Part shown: positions 44,872 to 54,301 of the stretch, one piece after another
Numbering within the stretch: the first letter of the stretch is position 1
Layout of the letters: each line of letters starts with the position of its first letter
Notes under the pieces: model-generated
The model's input: only the letters and a program-made list of their open reading frames with translations
What the model was told of the DNA's origin: nothing
Databases searched by the model: none
Assembly: GCA_965238045.1 (NCBI GenBank)
Contig: CBDEGU010000012.1
Span: 2,790,001 to 2,854,000, forward strand
Origin: CBDEGU01 sp965238045
GTDB taxonomy: Bacteria > Acidobacteriota > Terriglobia > Bryobacterales > UBA6623
DNA: 64,000 nucleotides
Direction of reading: 5' to 3'
Translations under genes and position numbers: made by a program

Positions 44872-45909
44872 GTGACTCGGCATGGTGAACGCGGCGACCG
44901 GACCTCGCTCCGGCCCTATTGGTCGGCTGTGGTCGTGCTCAATCTGGCGCTTATCATAGCGGGCATCCTTTTCGCCCTTCGGTCAGACGTTGCGGCATCG
45001 CTGGCGGTTCCCATCGTCGCCGCGTTTCTGGTGCAGGCAACCGTTTTCCTCGTGCCCGGTTTTCCGGCTGCGCGGAGGCGTATGGAGCGGCGTTTTTCTT
45101 CGCGCGAATTGGCCGGCTTGCTGACGGCGGCATCGCTTGCCCCCTATCTCATCTACAGCATTCCAACCGGGGTGTTTTCATGGAGGTCACTGCTGTTTCT
45201 AGCGGCCTACTGTTCCGCCGTGGCGTGGGCTTTCGTTCCCTCACCCGCGCCGCGGGACCGGCTTTGCTGGAGGGACGGGCTGGTGCTCACGCTGCTGGCC
45301 CTGCCGATGGTCAGCGGCGCGACCACATTGTTCCGGGATATTTACCTTAGTCCTGGGGGGAATGTACAGAGGCTGGACATCTTGGGCAAGATCATGCTCA
45401 TTCCGCTCGGGGCGCTCGTCTATCTGTCGATCCGGCGGCTGGACCGCACCGGTTTCCGCTTGGCGATATCAAGAGTGGATCTATGGACGGGGATCAAGAA
45501 CTACCTGTGGTTTCTGCCCATCGGCGTCCCACTGGCGATGATCATCGGATTCTCGCATTGGGATCCAAAGCTTCTCGACTCGTGGGCCGGCCCAGTCCGG
45601 CTTCTCGGCAGCGTGGTTGGCATCTATGCAACCGTAGCCTTGTCGGAGGAACTGTACTTCCGAGGCATATTGGAGAACCTTCTCTCTGGTTCCCTCCGGG
45701 GTCTGGTCCTGGCGCGGCTGATTGCCAGCCTGCTATTCGGGCTGGCCCACCTCTCACCCGGGTTTCCCAATTGGCGATACGCCGTCGTCGCGGCTGTAGC
45801 GGGCTGGTTCTACGGTCGTGCCTACTCAGAAAACCATAGCGTTGTGGCCTCGGCGGTGACGCACACCCTGGTGGTTGTGACGCACAAGTTTTTGTTCCCT
45901 CAGGTGTAA
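44872..45909 (+). CDS. CPBP-family intramembrane metalloprotease
   Basis: Polytopic membrane protein (about eight hydrophobic segments) of the Rce1/CAAX-protease-like family. Motif 1 SEELYFRGIL (EExxxR), motif 2 FGLAHLS (FxxxH), and motif 3 His in SAVTHTLV are all near the C-terminus as expected. 345 residues; GTG start. In bacteria these proteins act in bacteriocin immunity or membrane protein processing; no bacteriocin gene is adjacent, so the substrate is unknown. Divergent from egtB across 275 bp containing an 11-bp inverted repeat. Confidence 0.85.
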   Translation: MTRHGERGDRTSLRPYWSAVVVLNLALIIAGILFALRSDVAASLAVPIVAAFLVQATVFLVPGFPAARRRMERRFSSRELAGLLTAASLAPYLIYSIPTGVFSWRSLLFLAAYCSAVAWAFVPSPAPRDRLCWRDGLVLTLLALPMVSGATTLFRDIYLSPGGNVQRLDILGKIMLIPLGALVYLSIRRLDRTGFRLAISRVDLWTGIKNYLWFLPIGVPLAMIIGFSHWDPKLLDSWAGPVRLLGSVVGIYATVALSEELYFRGILENLLSGSLRGLVLARLIASLLFGLAHLSPGFPNWRYAVVAAVAGWFYGRAYSENHSVVASAVTHTLVVVTHKFLFPQV

Positions 45910-45935
45910 GCTGTGTTCCGATATGTAGCAATATG

Positions 45936-45951
45936 CCGACATCCGTGTCGG
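45936..45951. terminator. possible hairpin after the CPBP gene
   Basis: CCGACA-TCCG-TGTCGG (45936-45951), 6-bp stem and tetraloop, 27 bp after the stop codon. No T-tract. The remaining bases to 46188 show no gene. Confidence 0.3.
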
Positions 45952-46188
45952 GTCTCGACCAGACCAAAACGATAGAGTCCGTCGGAATCATAAAGTTTGC
46001 TTAGACCCTGTTCCTACAGCCCTTCGGGGGTCTTCCAGTACCAATTTGGCATACAGCGCCACTCATGAAGAATATCGGGTAACAAGCTCTGGGATCTAGG
46101 CGCTTTCGCCAATGGCTCGGGCCGGGATGCGAACCTACAATGAGACTAATCGAAGATCCTTTGGATATGCGAGTTTGACAGGGCACTC

Positions 46189-46401
46189 ATGCAGCTAGAC
46201 CTTTCAACAGAGAAGAACGACTACAACATCAATGAGGCCGCGCGCATGCTTGGCATCACCTCGGGCGAGATCCGCTCATTGTTGATCCGCCACGTCTTGG
46301 ATGAAGTCGACGGTGTTCGGAATCTGTCCAGGATGCGATTTCGTCCCGCCGACCTCATCATGCTGAGCCAGGTGGCCGTTCCGCCCACCAAGATCAACTG
46401 A
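46189..46401 (+). CDS. small helix-turn-helix protein (MerR/excisionase-like)
   Basis: 70 residues. NDYNINEAARMLGITSGEIR (about 10-29) is an HTH in the MerR/excisionase style, followed by RHVLDEVDGVRNLSRMRFRP and a short C-terminal tail. Full DNA-binding regulator length for this class, with no effector domain. It sits 170 bp before an ABC polysaccharide exporter and may regulate it or be independent. ATG with weak GGG upstream. Not recognised beyond the HTH. Confidence 0.6.
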   Translation: MQLDLSTEKNDYNINEAARMLGITSGEIRSLLIRHVLDEVDGVRNLSRMRFRPADLIMLSQVAVPPTKIN

Positions 46402-46571
46402 GAAACGGCTGGCACTACCCGCTCTCCAGCGTTTTCTGGCATGGCCGTATTGAGGGCCGGCAAATTCCTGGTCCCTGCCGCCCTGGGCGGAAGCGACTTT
46501 AGTACAGTAGGAGTTCGCCCTCATCTCCAGTCTTCAACAGGCCTCCGCCCGTTCCCCGGCCGTCTCGATTC

Positions 46572-47342
46572 ATGGCAGCACACGCCCCTACACACGATCA
46601 TCTGTTTATTCTGCGCAACTTGGTAGCCAAGGACTTCAAGGTTCGCTACCAGAATATGTCGCTGGGGATCTTGTGGTCGTTAGTCAACCCGCTGGTGATG
46701 ATGGGCGTGCTGAGTTTCGTCTTCACGATGATCTTCGGAGACAAGCGGCGCTTCTACCCGCTGTTTCTGCTGATCGGACTCCTTCCGTTTAACTTCTTCT
46801 CGCAGGGCTGGTCGACAGGGACGAACTCGGTGGTGGAGAACGGCTCGCTCGTCAAGCACGTACCCCTGTGGCGGGAATTGCTTCCCATATCGGTCGTGCT
46901 GGGCAATGCGCTCCACTTCCTGATTCAGATGGCGCTGCTGCTGCTGGCGGTGGCGATTTGGGTGGGCGTGAACCCCTACTGGCTGTGGCTGCCGGTGATC
47001 ATTGCGCTGGAGGTCGTTTTCGTTGGCGGATTGTCACTGCTCACCTCGGGCCTAAATGTCCACTACCGGGACATGCGTTATGTGGTGGAATCGGCGAACT
47101 TGGTGCTCTTCTGGATGGTGCCGATTTTCTACCCGCTAACCATGGTCCCCCGAGAATACCAATGGATCTATCAGTTGAACCCGATCGCGGCGGTCATATT
47201 TCTGATGCGGAAGATCTTGCTTCACGGCTTGGGCTCCGATGCCTTGACTATGGTGAAGCTGATGGTCGTATCGTTCGCCGCCCTTGGGCTGGGGGCGTAT
47301 GTCTTTCGCGGAGTGAAGAGGAATTTCACTGATTATCTTTAG
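46572..47342 (+). CDS. ABC-2 type polysaccharide/O-antigen export permease (Wzm/KpsM-like)
   Basis: Inner-membrane permease with six predicted helices (for example LWSLVNPLVMMGVLSFVFTM, ALLLLAVAIWVGV). N-terminal amphipathic DFKVRYQNMSLGILW and central GLNVHYRDMRYVVES are hallmarks of polysaccharide exporters. 256 residues. It pairs with the ATPase gene 18 bp downstream to export a lipid-linked glycan. No glycosyltransferase genes adjoin it, so the exported polymer is made elsewhere. Confidence 0.9.
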   Translation: MAAHAPTHDHLFILRNLVAKDFKVRYQNMSLGILWSLVNPLVMMGVLSFVFTMIFGDKRRFYPLFLLIGLLPFNFFSQGWSTGTNSVVENGSLVKHVPLWRELLPISVVLGNALHFLIQMALLLLAVAIWVGVNPYWLWLPVIIALEVVFVGGLSLLTSGLNVHYRDMRYVVESANLVLFWMVPIFYPLTMVPREYQWIYQLNPIAAVIFLMRKILLHGLGSDALTMVKLMVVSFAALGLGAYVFRGVKRNFTDYL

Positions 47343-47360
47343 TCAGCCGGCGGCCTTGCG

Positions 47361-48137
47361 ATGAACGTTCTCGACATCCATGACATCAGCAAGCGATTCT
47401 TCTTGCACCCCAGGCGGCGTCTCATTGCGCGAGGCTCATCTCAAGCGGCGGTGCGCCACCCGGAAGAGTTTTGGGCGCTGCGCGATGTGTCATTCCAGGT
47501 CCGCGGCGGTGAACGGGTGGGCATTGTCGGCGGCAACGGGGCAGGCAAGAGCACGCTGCTGGGCATCATCAGCGGAGTGATTGGCCCGACGGCGGGACGA
47601 GTGGAGCAAAGGGGCCGCATCGGCGCTCTGTTGGGACTCGGCACCGGCCTGCACCCTGATCTTACGGGCCGGGAGAACGTGCATCTGGAAGCGTCGCTGC
47701 TGGGCTTTCGGCGAGCGGATGTGATCCGTGAATTCGATTCGATTGTGGAGTTCGCCGGTCTGGAAAGGTTCATCGACGAATCGGTCAGAACCTATTCCAG
47801 CGGGATGATCGCTCGTCTGGCGTTTTCCGTCGCGATCCACGTAGACCCGGATATCCTGATCCTGGATGAGATTCTGTCGGTCGGTGACCAGGTGTTTCAG
47901 CGGAAGTGTCAGGCTAAGATCGCCGAACTCGCCGATGGCGAAAAAACCATTCTCTTCGTATCCCACCAGCAAGAGGCGGTCCGGGCCTTATGCCCCCGCG
48001 CCATCTGGCTGCATGAGGGCCGGATCGAAATGGATGGTCCCACCAGCGAAGTTCTGCGAGCCTACTCGAACTTTAGTATTTCTGTCTATCCCATCCACGG
48101 CGGAAGCAAGGACAGGGCGCGACTGGGCGGAGGGTAA
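47361..48137 (+). CDS. ABC transporter ATPase for polysaccharide export (Wzt/KpsT-like)
   Basis: ATP-binding subunit: Walker A GGNGAGKST (about 57-65), YSSGMIARL signature, Walker B DILILDEILSVGD (typical of Wzt/KpsT-type), SHQQEAV switch. At 258 residues it lacks the C-terminal carbohydrate-binding domain of long Wzt proteins, so it resembles the KpsT/short-Wzt class. Together with the upstream permease it forms a complete exporter. Confidence 0.92.
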   Translation: MNVLDIHDISKRFFLHPRRRLIARGSSQAAVRHPEEFWALRDVSFQVRGGERVGIVGGNGAGKSTLLGIISGVIGPTAGRVEQRGRIGALLGLGTGLHPDLTGRENVHLEASLLGFRRADVIREFDSIVEFAGLERFIDESVRTYSSGMIARLAFSVAIHVDPDILILDEILSVGDQVFQRKCQAKIAELADGEKTILFVSHQQEAVRALCPRAIWLHEGRIEMDGPTSEVLRAYSNFSISVYPIHGGSKDRARLGGG

Positions 48138-48175
48138 CGCTCGCTCGTCGCCGTTGCTTCCTGTGTCGGGGATGC

Positions 48176-48835
48176 TCAGCCGACGGAGACTTCCTGCATG
48201 ACCTTGCGGTAGTCGGCAAGGAAGCTCTCAAGGCCCGCGTCGGTCAGCGGATGCTTGAAGAGCTGATCGAGAACCTTCGCCGGCATGGTCGCGATGTCCG
48301 CCCCCGCCAGAGCGGATTCCTTCACGTGCAGCGGACCGCGAATCGACGCCGCGAGTACCTGAGTCGAAAAGCCATAGTTCTCATAGATGGCCGTGATCTC
48401 GCGGATGAGTTCGGTTCCGTCGATATTGATGTCATCCAGGCGGCCCATGAAAGGGCTGACGATATAGGCTCCGGCCTTGGCTGCCAGCAAGGCTTGCACG
48501 GACGTAAAGCACAAGGTCACGTTGACGCGAATTCCTTCCGAAGAGAGTGCTTTGGTCGCCTTGATTCCCTCGGGAATCAGCGGGCACTTCACGACCACAT
48601 TCGGGTGAATGGCGGCGAGTTCCTTGCCCTCGCGGATCATCTCGCCGGATTCGACCGAGACGACTTCGGCGCTGATATCCCCATCGACGATATCGCAGAT
48701 CGCGCGAATCTGCTCGGCCCTCGGCCGGCCTTCCCGTGCAATCAGCGTCGGGTTGGTTGTAACCCCATCGATAATGCCGAAGGCGGCGGATTTGCGAAGC
48801 TCATCCAAATTTGCTGTATCGAGAAAAAACTTCAT
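48176..48835 (-). CDS. small transaldolase (fructose-6-phosphate aldolase/TalC-type)
   Basis: Class I TIM-barrel transaldolase of the short (about 220-residue) subfamily. MKFFLDTANLDELRKSAAFG, VTTNPTLIAREG, and the Schiff-base Lys in VVVKCPLIPEG are diagnostic, followed by CFTSVQALLAAKAGAYIVSPF. 219 residues. The ATG has AGAGG upstream. Transfers a dihydroxyacetone unit in the pentose phosphate pathway; a few members are fructose-6-phosphate aldolases and cannot be separated here. Confidence 0.92.
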   Translation of the reverse strand: MKFFLDTANLDELRKSAAFGIIDGVTTNPTLIAREGRPRAEQIRAICDIVDGDISAEVVSVESGEMIREGKELAAIHPNVVVKCPLIPEGIKATKALSSEGIRVNVTLCFTSVQALLAAKAGAYIVSPFMGRLDDINIDGTELIREITAIYENYGFSTQVLAASIRGPLHVKESALAGADIATMPAKVLDQLFKHPLTDAGLESFLADYRKVMQEVSVG

Positions 48836-49060
48836 GAGAACCTCTTTTTCCGCTCTGACCGACCAGACCGCTGGTTCGTGAGTCAGCGGGATGACAGGCC
48901 GCGGAACGGCTGGCAACCCGTCTTTGGTTCATCATACAACAGGCGCCGAATGCGGTTCTCCGAAAGGCAGGATCGCCAGCTAAATTGTCCGCCGGCCAGG
49001 TCCGGCGTGGGGGTCCGCCTTGCTGTGTCGCGGCCGCGAACCGGGCAGGGCCAACCCCAA

Positions 49061-49069
49061 TGATAGGAT
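49061..49069 (+). promoter_or_regulatory. extended -10 before the lyase-like gene
   Basis: TGATAGGAT (TG at 49061-49062, TAGGAT at 49064-49069) ends 9 nt before ATG 49079; no ribosome site. Another candidate leaderless promoter. Confidence 0.4.
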
Positions 49070-49078
49070 GACTAGTCT

Positions 49079-50311
49079 ATGGGTGGGACCTTACTCGGCC
49101 GCAGAACCTTCTTGGCGGGGCTGTTCTCACCCATCTCCGCCCATTCTCTGAGCTCCGCTTCCGGGCGCGCGGCAGGCAAGGGGTCCCGCATCGAGGCGCG
49201 TGCGGCGGCCAGTCCGGATGAGCTCACTGGACGACGGACCTGGAGGCTGACCGATCCGGCCGTGCTGCACCACATGCCGCACTATCATCACCGCTTCATT
49301 GCCGCCAACAGCAAGTTCATGCTCGTGGCGGGCGAGCACTCTGGCTCGCGGCAGATCTATCGGATGAAGCTGCCCGGTGGCGACCTGACTCAGCTTACCA
49401 GCGGTCCCGGCATTCATCCCTATTCGCCCACACTGTGCTCCAAGGAGCGCCGGTTCTACTACTTGCAGAGCAATACCCTGAAGAGGCTCTCGGTCAAAGG
49501 CCGCGGCGAGCGCCGCATCTACCAGACCGAGAGCGGCTGGCGCATGACTGGACATCTCGCCGTGCCGGATCACGCTCGTCATGCCGCCATCATCGAAATG
49601 GCGTCCGAGGATTGGGTCGAGGGTTTTGAAGAGCAGTTCGCCCGCCGTCCCCGCTGCCGAATTCGGATCGTCGATTTGAAGAAGGGAGGGGCACGGACGC
49701 TGGTAGAGGAACCAAACTGGCTGGCGCATCCGCGGTTTCGTCCGCGGGGCAGCGACTTGTTGTTCTGCCGCGAGGGCCCTTGGGAGAAGGTCAACGGACG
49801 CCTCTGGCTGGTCAGTCTCGACGGCCGCAGGATCAAGAATCTGCGGCCCCGGCAGGGGTCCGAGGCATTGGGCCACGCGTATTGGACCCGCTTCGGTAAT
49901 GAGATTTGCTACGCCTTCTACCCGGATGCAACCGGCCGGGGAGCGACCCTCCGCTGTTTCAATGTGACGACGGGCAAGGAGCGCATCTTGGCGAAATGCT
50001 CGAAGTTCGGGTGGCTCATGGGCAATCACGACAATTCGGCGATTGTCGGCGCGAGCCGCAGCCTGGCCGGGCCGAATCTGTATGTCTTGTTTCCGCGTCT
50101 GCGCCGAGAGGTTACGATCGCCGAGCACGCCAGCAGCGCCGAGCCCTATCCGCTGGGCGGAACCAGTGTGCTCGATCCGTTCGCCGCCTGGCCCGAACCG
50201 GTTTTCTCGCCCGACAGCCGCTGCGTTTTCTTTGTCAGCGACCGTGAAGGCCAGCCGGCCATCTACCGCGTAGAAGTCGCCGATCTAGTGGAAGATTTGC
50301 CGGCAAGTTGA
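49079..50311 (+). CDS. Tat-exported beta-propeller, oligogalacturonate lyase-like (PL22-type)
   Basis: 410 residues. Tat-type signal (GRRTFLAGLFSPISAHSL). Propeller repeats of the TolB/WD40-like-beta kind (SRQIYRMKLPGGDLTQLT, AIYRVEV) and clustered histidines (HHMPHYHHRF, ALGHAYW, GNHDN) match the metal site arrangement of oligogalacturonate lyases. Expected action: cleavage of unsaturated digalacturonate from pectin, in the periplasm. The family assignment is by motif pattern only; a plain TolB-like propeller is the alternative. Convergent with an esterase gene. Confidence 0.72.
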   Translation: MGGTLLGRRTFLAGLFSPISAHSLSSASGRAAGKGSRIEARAAASPDELTGRRTWRLTDPAVLHHMPHYHHRFIAANSKFMLVAGEHSGSRQIYRMKLPGGDLTQLTSGPGIHPYSPTLCSKERRFYYLQSNTLKRLSVKGRGERRIYQTESGWRMTGHLAVPDHARHAAIIEMASEDWVEGFEEQFARRPRCRIRIVDLKKGGARTLVEEPNWLAHPRFRPRGSDLLFCREGPWEKVNGRLWLVSLDGRRIKNLRPRQGSEALGHAYWTRFGNEICYAFYPDATGRGATLRCFNVTTGKERILAKCSKFGWLMGNHDNSAIVGASRSLAGPNLYVLFPRLRREVTIAEHASSAEPYPLGGTSVLDPFAAWPEPVFSPDSRCVFFVSDREGQPAIYRVEVADLVEDLPAS

Positions 50312-50314
50312 GAG

Positions 50315-50340
50315 CCGGCCAAACGGCGCCGCCTGGCCGG
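50315..50340. terminator. hairpin after the lyase-like gene
   Basis: CCGGCCA (50315-50321) pairs with TGGCCGG (50334-50340); the loop contains GGCGCC, itself palindromic. It begins 4 nt after the TGA and lies between convergent genes. No T-tract. Confidence 0.4.
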
Positions 50341-50562
50341 TCCTTCGTCCTGCTTTGTCCAGTTTCGCCCGGTTTTTCGGAGATTTTGGGGCCGGGTCAT
50401 GCCGCCCTCTATCTCGCGCGACGATAGTGCACGACTGCGCTCGTAGCCCTTCGCGGTGGATGTCCACTTCGAGAGCCGTCCGAAGACCCGCCTTTGCGGT
50501 CATCGTCTCCTCTGTGATTCGAGGAGGCGACGAACCGCGGGGGCGAGCGGTCTGTCGCTTGA

Positions 50563-52668
50563 TTACGCCTTTCCGGCCGGGCCCAGAGGTTCGATTTGAC
50601 GCAGCTTCTTGGCCTCCAACTCCCGGTAGCAGTCGGGGAGATCGAATTTGGCGAGCACACCGGGCACGAACGAGGACAGCGGCCAGGTGTAGGTTTCCGA
50701 CTCGGCGACATCGGCGTAGGAGGAAAGCGCATTCTTGAGCGTCACCTGGCTTACGCCATCGGCCAGCAGAGCGGCGAATGTAGCCGGAATCGCTCCCCAG
50801 CCCTTGGCCGCGAGGTGGATTTCGTGATGGCCGAAGGTGCGCAGCCAGTCCAGGACCCTTAGCAGATCGAAGGTCTTCTGCCCTGCGTAGGGGTAGTCGA
50901 GCATGATCGAGTGGATGGCGTAGAAATAGTCACTGCCATAGGGGTTGAGGAAGCTGTCTACGCCGCAAGTGTCGGGGCGTGAATCACCAATGCCTCTGAC
51001 GTCACAGGCAAAGAAAGCCGCGCCGGGCTCGGCGGCGAGCAGGTCTTGGATCAACGGCTCGTCCCGCAGTTCGGCGTCGGCGGAGTGGTGCGAAACATAG
51101 AGAATGGCCCGTTTGGCTCCACGCGGCGGACGCGAGTGGAGCGGCTCGGTCGAGAGCCGGCAGACCAACGCGTGAATGCCGGGCTCGGTCTCGACCGCGT
51201 AGGTGATCGAGTACTGGGTGGGGTAATTTCTGGATTTTCTCGTTCGCAGGATGCGGTAGTCGGCGATTCCCCTTCGTTCGGGCATCTTCAGCGCGGCCTC
51301 GAGGGCCGCGGCCAAGCCGTCGCCGCGCAATCGCCGCCGGGCGCGGCTCAGTTTCTTGGATTTCGCTTTGGTGAATGAGAATATGGGGCGGGAATCGAGT
51401 CCGGCCACCTGCCCTCGCGGCGTACAGTAGAGCGTGGCGTCCTCTTCCATGACCAGATTGGGTTCGTTTCGCGCATCGGAAATCCCGGTCGCCCGGTTGA
51501 ACCACTGGTACATGGCTTCGCGGTTTTCTTGGGAATAGCCGTGATAGGTCGGTCCGCGGAAGCGGGCGATGTTGTCTTCGGCGCCGAGCAGCGTATAGAG
51601 GCGCTTGAGCCGCAGATAGGCTTCCTCGTTGCCGCGGGCATCGAAGTAGTCTTTCTCCTTGCCCAGGAGAATGACCGGTTTCGGCGCCATCGCGGCAATG
51701 AAGTCATCGTGATCGAGACCGAGACCGAGCGCTCGCGGAGGGCACTGTTCGGTGTCGGCGGGCAGTTCGTTTTCAAGGTTTCGCCGAAACGTCGTAACAA
51801 AGCAGCTCGGAGCGGCCATCGTGTAGCGGCGGTCGAGGCCGCAAAGCCAGGTCGTCATGGTGCCGCCGCCGGAATTGCCGGTCACACCGACGTGCTTGGG
51901 GTCGACCTCGCCGCGAGTGAGCAGATAGTCGAGGGCGCGGACGCCGTCCCAGGCGCGCCACGCGCCGACGAATTCGCCGACCAGGAACTGCTGATTGCCG
52001 GCATAAAGATGTTCCCTGGTCCCGATGCCGACCTTCGGCTGAAGGTTCTCGTCGGTGTACTGCAGACGCTCTCCCTGGCCGAGCGGATCGTAGAGCAGAA
52101 CGACGTAGCCTAGCCGCGCGAGTCCCTGCGCGAAGGACTGGTAGACACCGGCGGCCTTGCCGTTGGCGGAGTGGCCGCAAGTCCCAACGACGCCGGGCAG
52201 GGGGAAGGCGCGGCCCTTGGGGATGTAGAGATTGGCGGTGACGAGAAAATTCGGGCGGCTCTCGAAAATCACTTTCTCGATCTTGTAGGCGTCGCGTTCC
52301 ACCGTGCCGGTGATACGAGGCTTGAGCGGAGTCTTTCGCGGATCGGGGCCGAAACACAGCCGTATCCTTTGCTGAACCGAGCGGACGTAGGCTTCGGCGT
52401 CCTGCTTGGTGTTCAGCCTCATCTTCACCGCGAGGGACTGTTTTTCGATCTCGCGGAGACGGTCGACGAACCATTCCTGGACCATGCGGGGGAAGCGGTT
52501 GAAAACGGGGATTTCGGCGGCGGGCGGAGGCGGCGCGGCGTCTAGCGGCGTTGTGACGAGGGAGCCGGTCCAGGGCAGACCGAGTGCGCCTAGGCCGGCG
52601 AGGCGGAGCAGTTCGCGCCGCGAGGGGTCACCGAAGAGATGGAGCAATTTGTTGAGGTGGTTGCTCAT
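50563..52668 (-). CDS. Tat-exported tandem alpha/beta-hydrolase (acetyl-xylan-esterase-like)
   Basis: 701 residues, Tat signal (SRRELLRLAGLGALGLPWTG). First hydrolase domain about 150-430 with nucleophile elbow GNSGGG (Ser266), a later Asp (GKEKDYFDARGNEEAY) and His (YHGYSQENREAMY). A second hydrolase-like domain follows (about 520-690: RAILYVSHHSADAELRDEPL, CDVRGIGDSRP). Its elbow reads AAKGWGA with no Ser, so it is probably non-catalytic. Likely deacetylates hemicellulose or other esters in the periplasm. ATG 52668 follows GGAGAA; an upstream in-frame start at 52725 is less likely. Confidence 0.85.
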   Translation of the reverse strand: MSNHLNKLLHLFGDPSRRELLRLAGLGALGLPWTGSLVTTPLDAAPPPPAAEIPVFNRFPRMVQEWFVDRLREIEKQSLAVKMRLNTKQDAEAYVRSVQQRIRLCFGPDPRKTPLKPRITGTVERDAYKIEKVIFESRPNFLVTANLYIPKGRAFPLPGVVGTCGHSANGKAAGVYQSFAQGLARLGYVVLLYDPLGQGERLQYTDENLQPKVGIGTREHLYAGNQQFLVGEFVGAWRAWDGVRALDYLLTRGEVDPKHVGVTGNSGGGTMTTWLCGLDRRYTMAAPSCFVTTFRRNLENELPADTEQCPPRALGLGLDHDDFIAAMAPKPVILLGKEKDYFDARGNEEAYLRLKRLYTLLGAEDNIARFRGPTYHGYSQENREAMYQWFNRATGISDARNEPNLVMEEDATLYCTPRGQVAGLDSRPIFSFTKAKSKKLSRARRRLRGDGLAAALEAALKMPERRGIADYRILRTRKSRNYPTQYSITYAVETEPGIHALVCRLSTEPLHSRPPRGAKRAILYVSHHSADAELRDEPLIQDLLAAEPGAAFFACDVRGIGDSRPDTCGVDSFLNPYGSDYFYAIHSIMLDYPYAGQKTFDLLRVLDWLRTFGHHEIHLAAKGWGAIPATFAALLADGVSQVTLKNALSSYADVAESETYTWPLSSFVPGVLAKFDLPDCYRELEAKKLRQIEPLGPAGKA

Positions 52669-53047
52669 GAGAAGTTCTCCATCGTCCCACAGGGTAGCGA
52701 ATCGCGGAAGCATAGGGATTCGCAAGCAGAACAGTGCGGGAGTATAGCAATTGGCAAGTCAACCATGCTAGGTCTGGGAAGAAAACTGATGTGCCCAGGG
52801 GGGATCGGGGACGGGAAGCTGTGAAAAAATCGGGACTGCCACAAGCGATGGCGAAACGTCCTCTGATTCGCAAGAACTATAGGTGATGCGCGGCTGGCTC
52901 TCCCCCCCGAACTCCCCCGATCCGGTTTTCCCCGTCATCGTCGCCCAATAGGCTGGCACCCTAGAATGGATTCTGGGGCCGTCTAGAAGTCCATCTTGCG
53001 GGTCCGGGCGGATTCCGTGCGCCTCGGATCGAGAACCGAACTTAGCC
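52669..53047. other. intergenic, divergent promoter region
   Basis: 379 bp between the divergent esterase and aminotransferase genes. An extended -10 TGCTATACT reading leftward (TATACT at 52746-52741) probably serves the esterase gene. Otherwise nothing coding or structured is seen. Confidence 0.45.
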
Positions 53048-54301
53048 ATGTTTTCCCAACGAACGGGATGGAACACATCTCCGAACCGCCTCACGCGGGC
53101 ACTGGCCCGGCGGCGCGCGAGCGGTGCGCCGGTGATCGACTTGACCGAATCGAATCCCACGCGGTGCGGGTTTCAGTTCGACCAGCGGATGATCGCGGCC
53201 GCGCTGGCGGAAGGCGCCGCCGCACCCTATGCGCCTGATCCGCTGGGGCTGCTTTCGGCGCGGGAAGCGGTGGCGGACTACTACGCCGAGAGTGGCGTTT
53301 CGATTTCGCCCGCTCAGATTGTTCTGACCACCGGGAGCAGTGAAGCCTATTCGTTCGCCTTTCGCTTGCTAGCCGACCCTGGGGACGAGGTTCTGGTCCC
53401 CTCGCCGAGTTATCCGCTGTTTGACTTTTTGGCCGACATCAATGATGTCAAGGCGATGCGGTATCCGCTCGGCAATGAGTACGGTGCGGATCTCGGCTGG
53501 TGGATCGATCTCGAGGAGTTAGAGGCACGCATGACTCGGCGGACGCGGGCGGTTGTTACGGTGTCTCCGAACAATCCGACGGGGTGCTATGTGCGGCAGG
53601 CGGAACAGGATTTGCTTGTACAACTTGCTTTGCGGCGGCGGATGGCGCTGATCGCCGACGAAGTCTTTCGCGACTTCGCCTGGAGTGGGGATGTTGCAAG
53701 TGCCGGTGGCCCTGGGCTGGCCGGGAGCACTGGGCGGGCTGGGAGCACTGGGCGGGCTGGGAGCACTGGGCGGGCCGAGAGCGTCGCCGGGGTGACGGAC
53801 TGCCTGACATGTACTTTGAATGGGCTCTCGAAGCTCTGCGCGCTTCCGCAGATGAAACTCGGCTGGATGGTTGTTAACGGTCCGGAGGAACTTGTGCGTC
53901 CGGCGCTGGAGCGGCTGGAGGTTTTGGCGGATACCTATTTACCGGTCGGCACGGCGGTGCAGCATGCCGCCCCGGTCCTGCTCGCTCAGCGGCCGGCGAT
54001 CCAGCAGGAGTTGCTCGAGCGGATTCGGGCCAACCTGGAGCACTTGGATCAATGTGCCGAGGGCTCCGCATGCAGCCGGTTGCCCGCTGAAGGAGGATGG
54101 TACGCGGTGTTGCGCGTGCCGGAAACTCTAGATGACGAGGAGTGGGCGGTGCGCTTGATGGAAGAAGAAGGAGTCTATGTGCATCCGGGGCATTTGTTTC
54201 ATTTCAGCGGCGGGGCATACCTGGTGCTCAGTTTGATTGCCGGCCAGGAGAGTTTTGCCCAAGGCGTGGGGCGTTTGCTGCGCATGGTGGCGGCGGGATA
54301 G
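53048..54301 (+). CDS. class I/II pyridoxal-phosphate aminotransferase
   Basis: 417 residues. Fold type I aminotransferase: ITTG-type SSEAYSFAFRLLADPGDEVL, VPSPSYPLFDFLADINDV, VSPNNPTGCYV, DEVFRDFAW, and PLP lysine in NGLSKLCALPQMKLGW. An insertion of Gly/Ser/Thr/Arg-rich repeats (AGSTGRAGSTGRAGST) lies between DFAW and the PLP lysine, encoded by a minisatellite. The amino-acid substrate (aspartate, aromatic or alanine type) is not clear. No ribosome site is visible before ATG 53048. Confidence 0.87.
   Translation: MFSQRTGWNTSPNRLTRALARRRASGAPVIDLTESNPTRCGFQFDQRMIAAALAEGAAAPYAPDPLGLLSAREAVADYYAESGVSISPAQIVLTTGSSEAYSFAFRLLADPGDEVLVPSPSYPLFDFLADINDVKAMRYPLGNEYGADLGWWIDLEELEARMTRRTRAVVTVSPNNPTGCYVRQAEQDLLVQLALRRRMALIADEVFRDFAWSGDVASAGGPGLAGSTGRAGSTGRAGSTGRAESVAGVTDCLTCTLNGLSKLCALPQMKLGWMVVNGPEELVRPALERLEVLADTYLPVGTAVQHAAPVLLAQRPAIQQELLERIRANLEHLDQCAEGSACSRLPAEGGWYAVLRVPETLDDEEWAVRLMEEEGVYVHPGHLFHFSGGAYLVLSLIAGQESFAQGVGRLLRMVAAG
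53723..53776 (+). repeat. three tandem 18-bp repeats inside the aminotransferase gene
   Basis: Three copies of GGGAGCACTGGGCGGGCT in tandem (53723-53740, 53741-53758, 53759-53776, last base C). The unit is a multiple of three, encoding GSTGRA per copy; changes in copy number would alter loop length without breaking the frame. Confidence 0.9.

Noticed and set aside
53723..53776. Short tandem repeats considered as CRISPR
   Set aside because: 18-bp units without spacers, inside an aminotransferase frame: a minisatellite.
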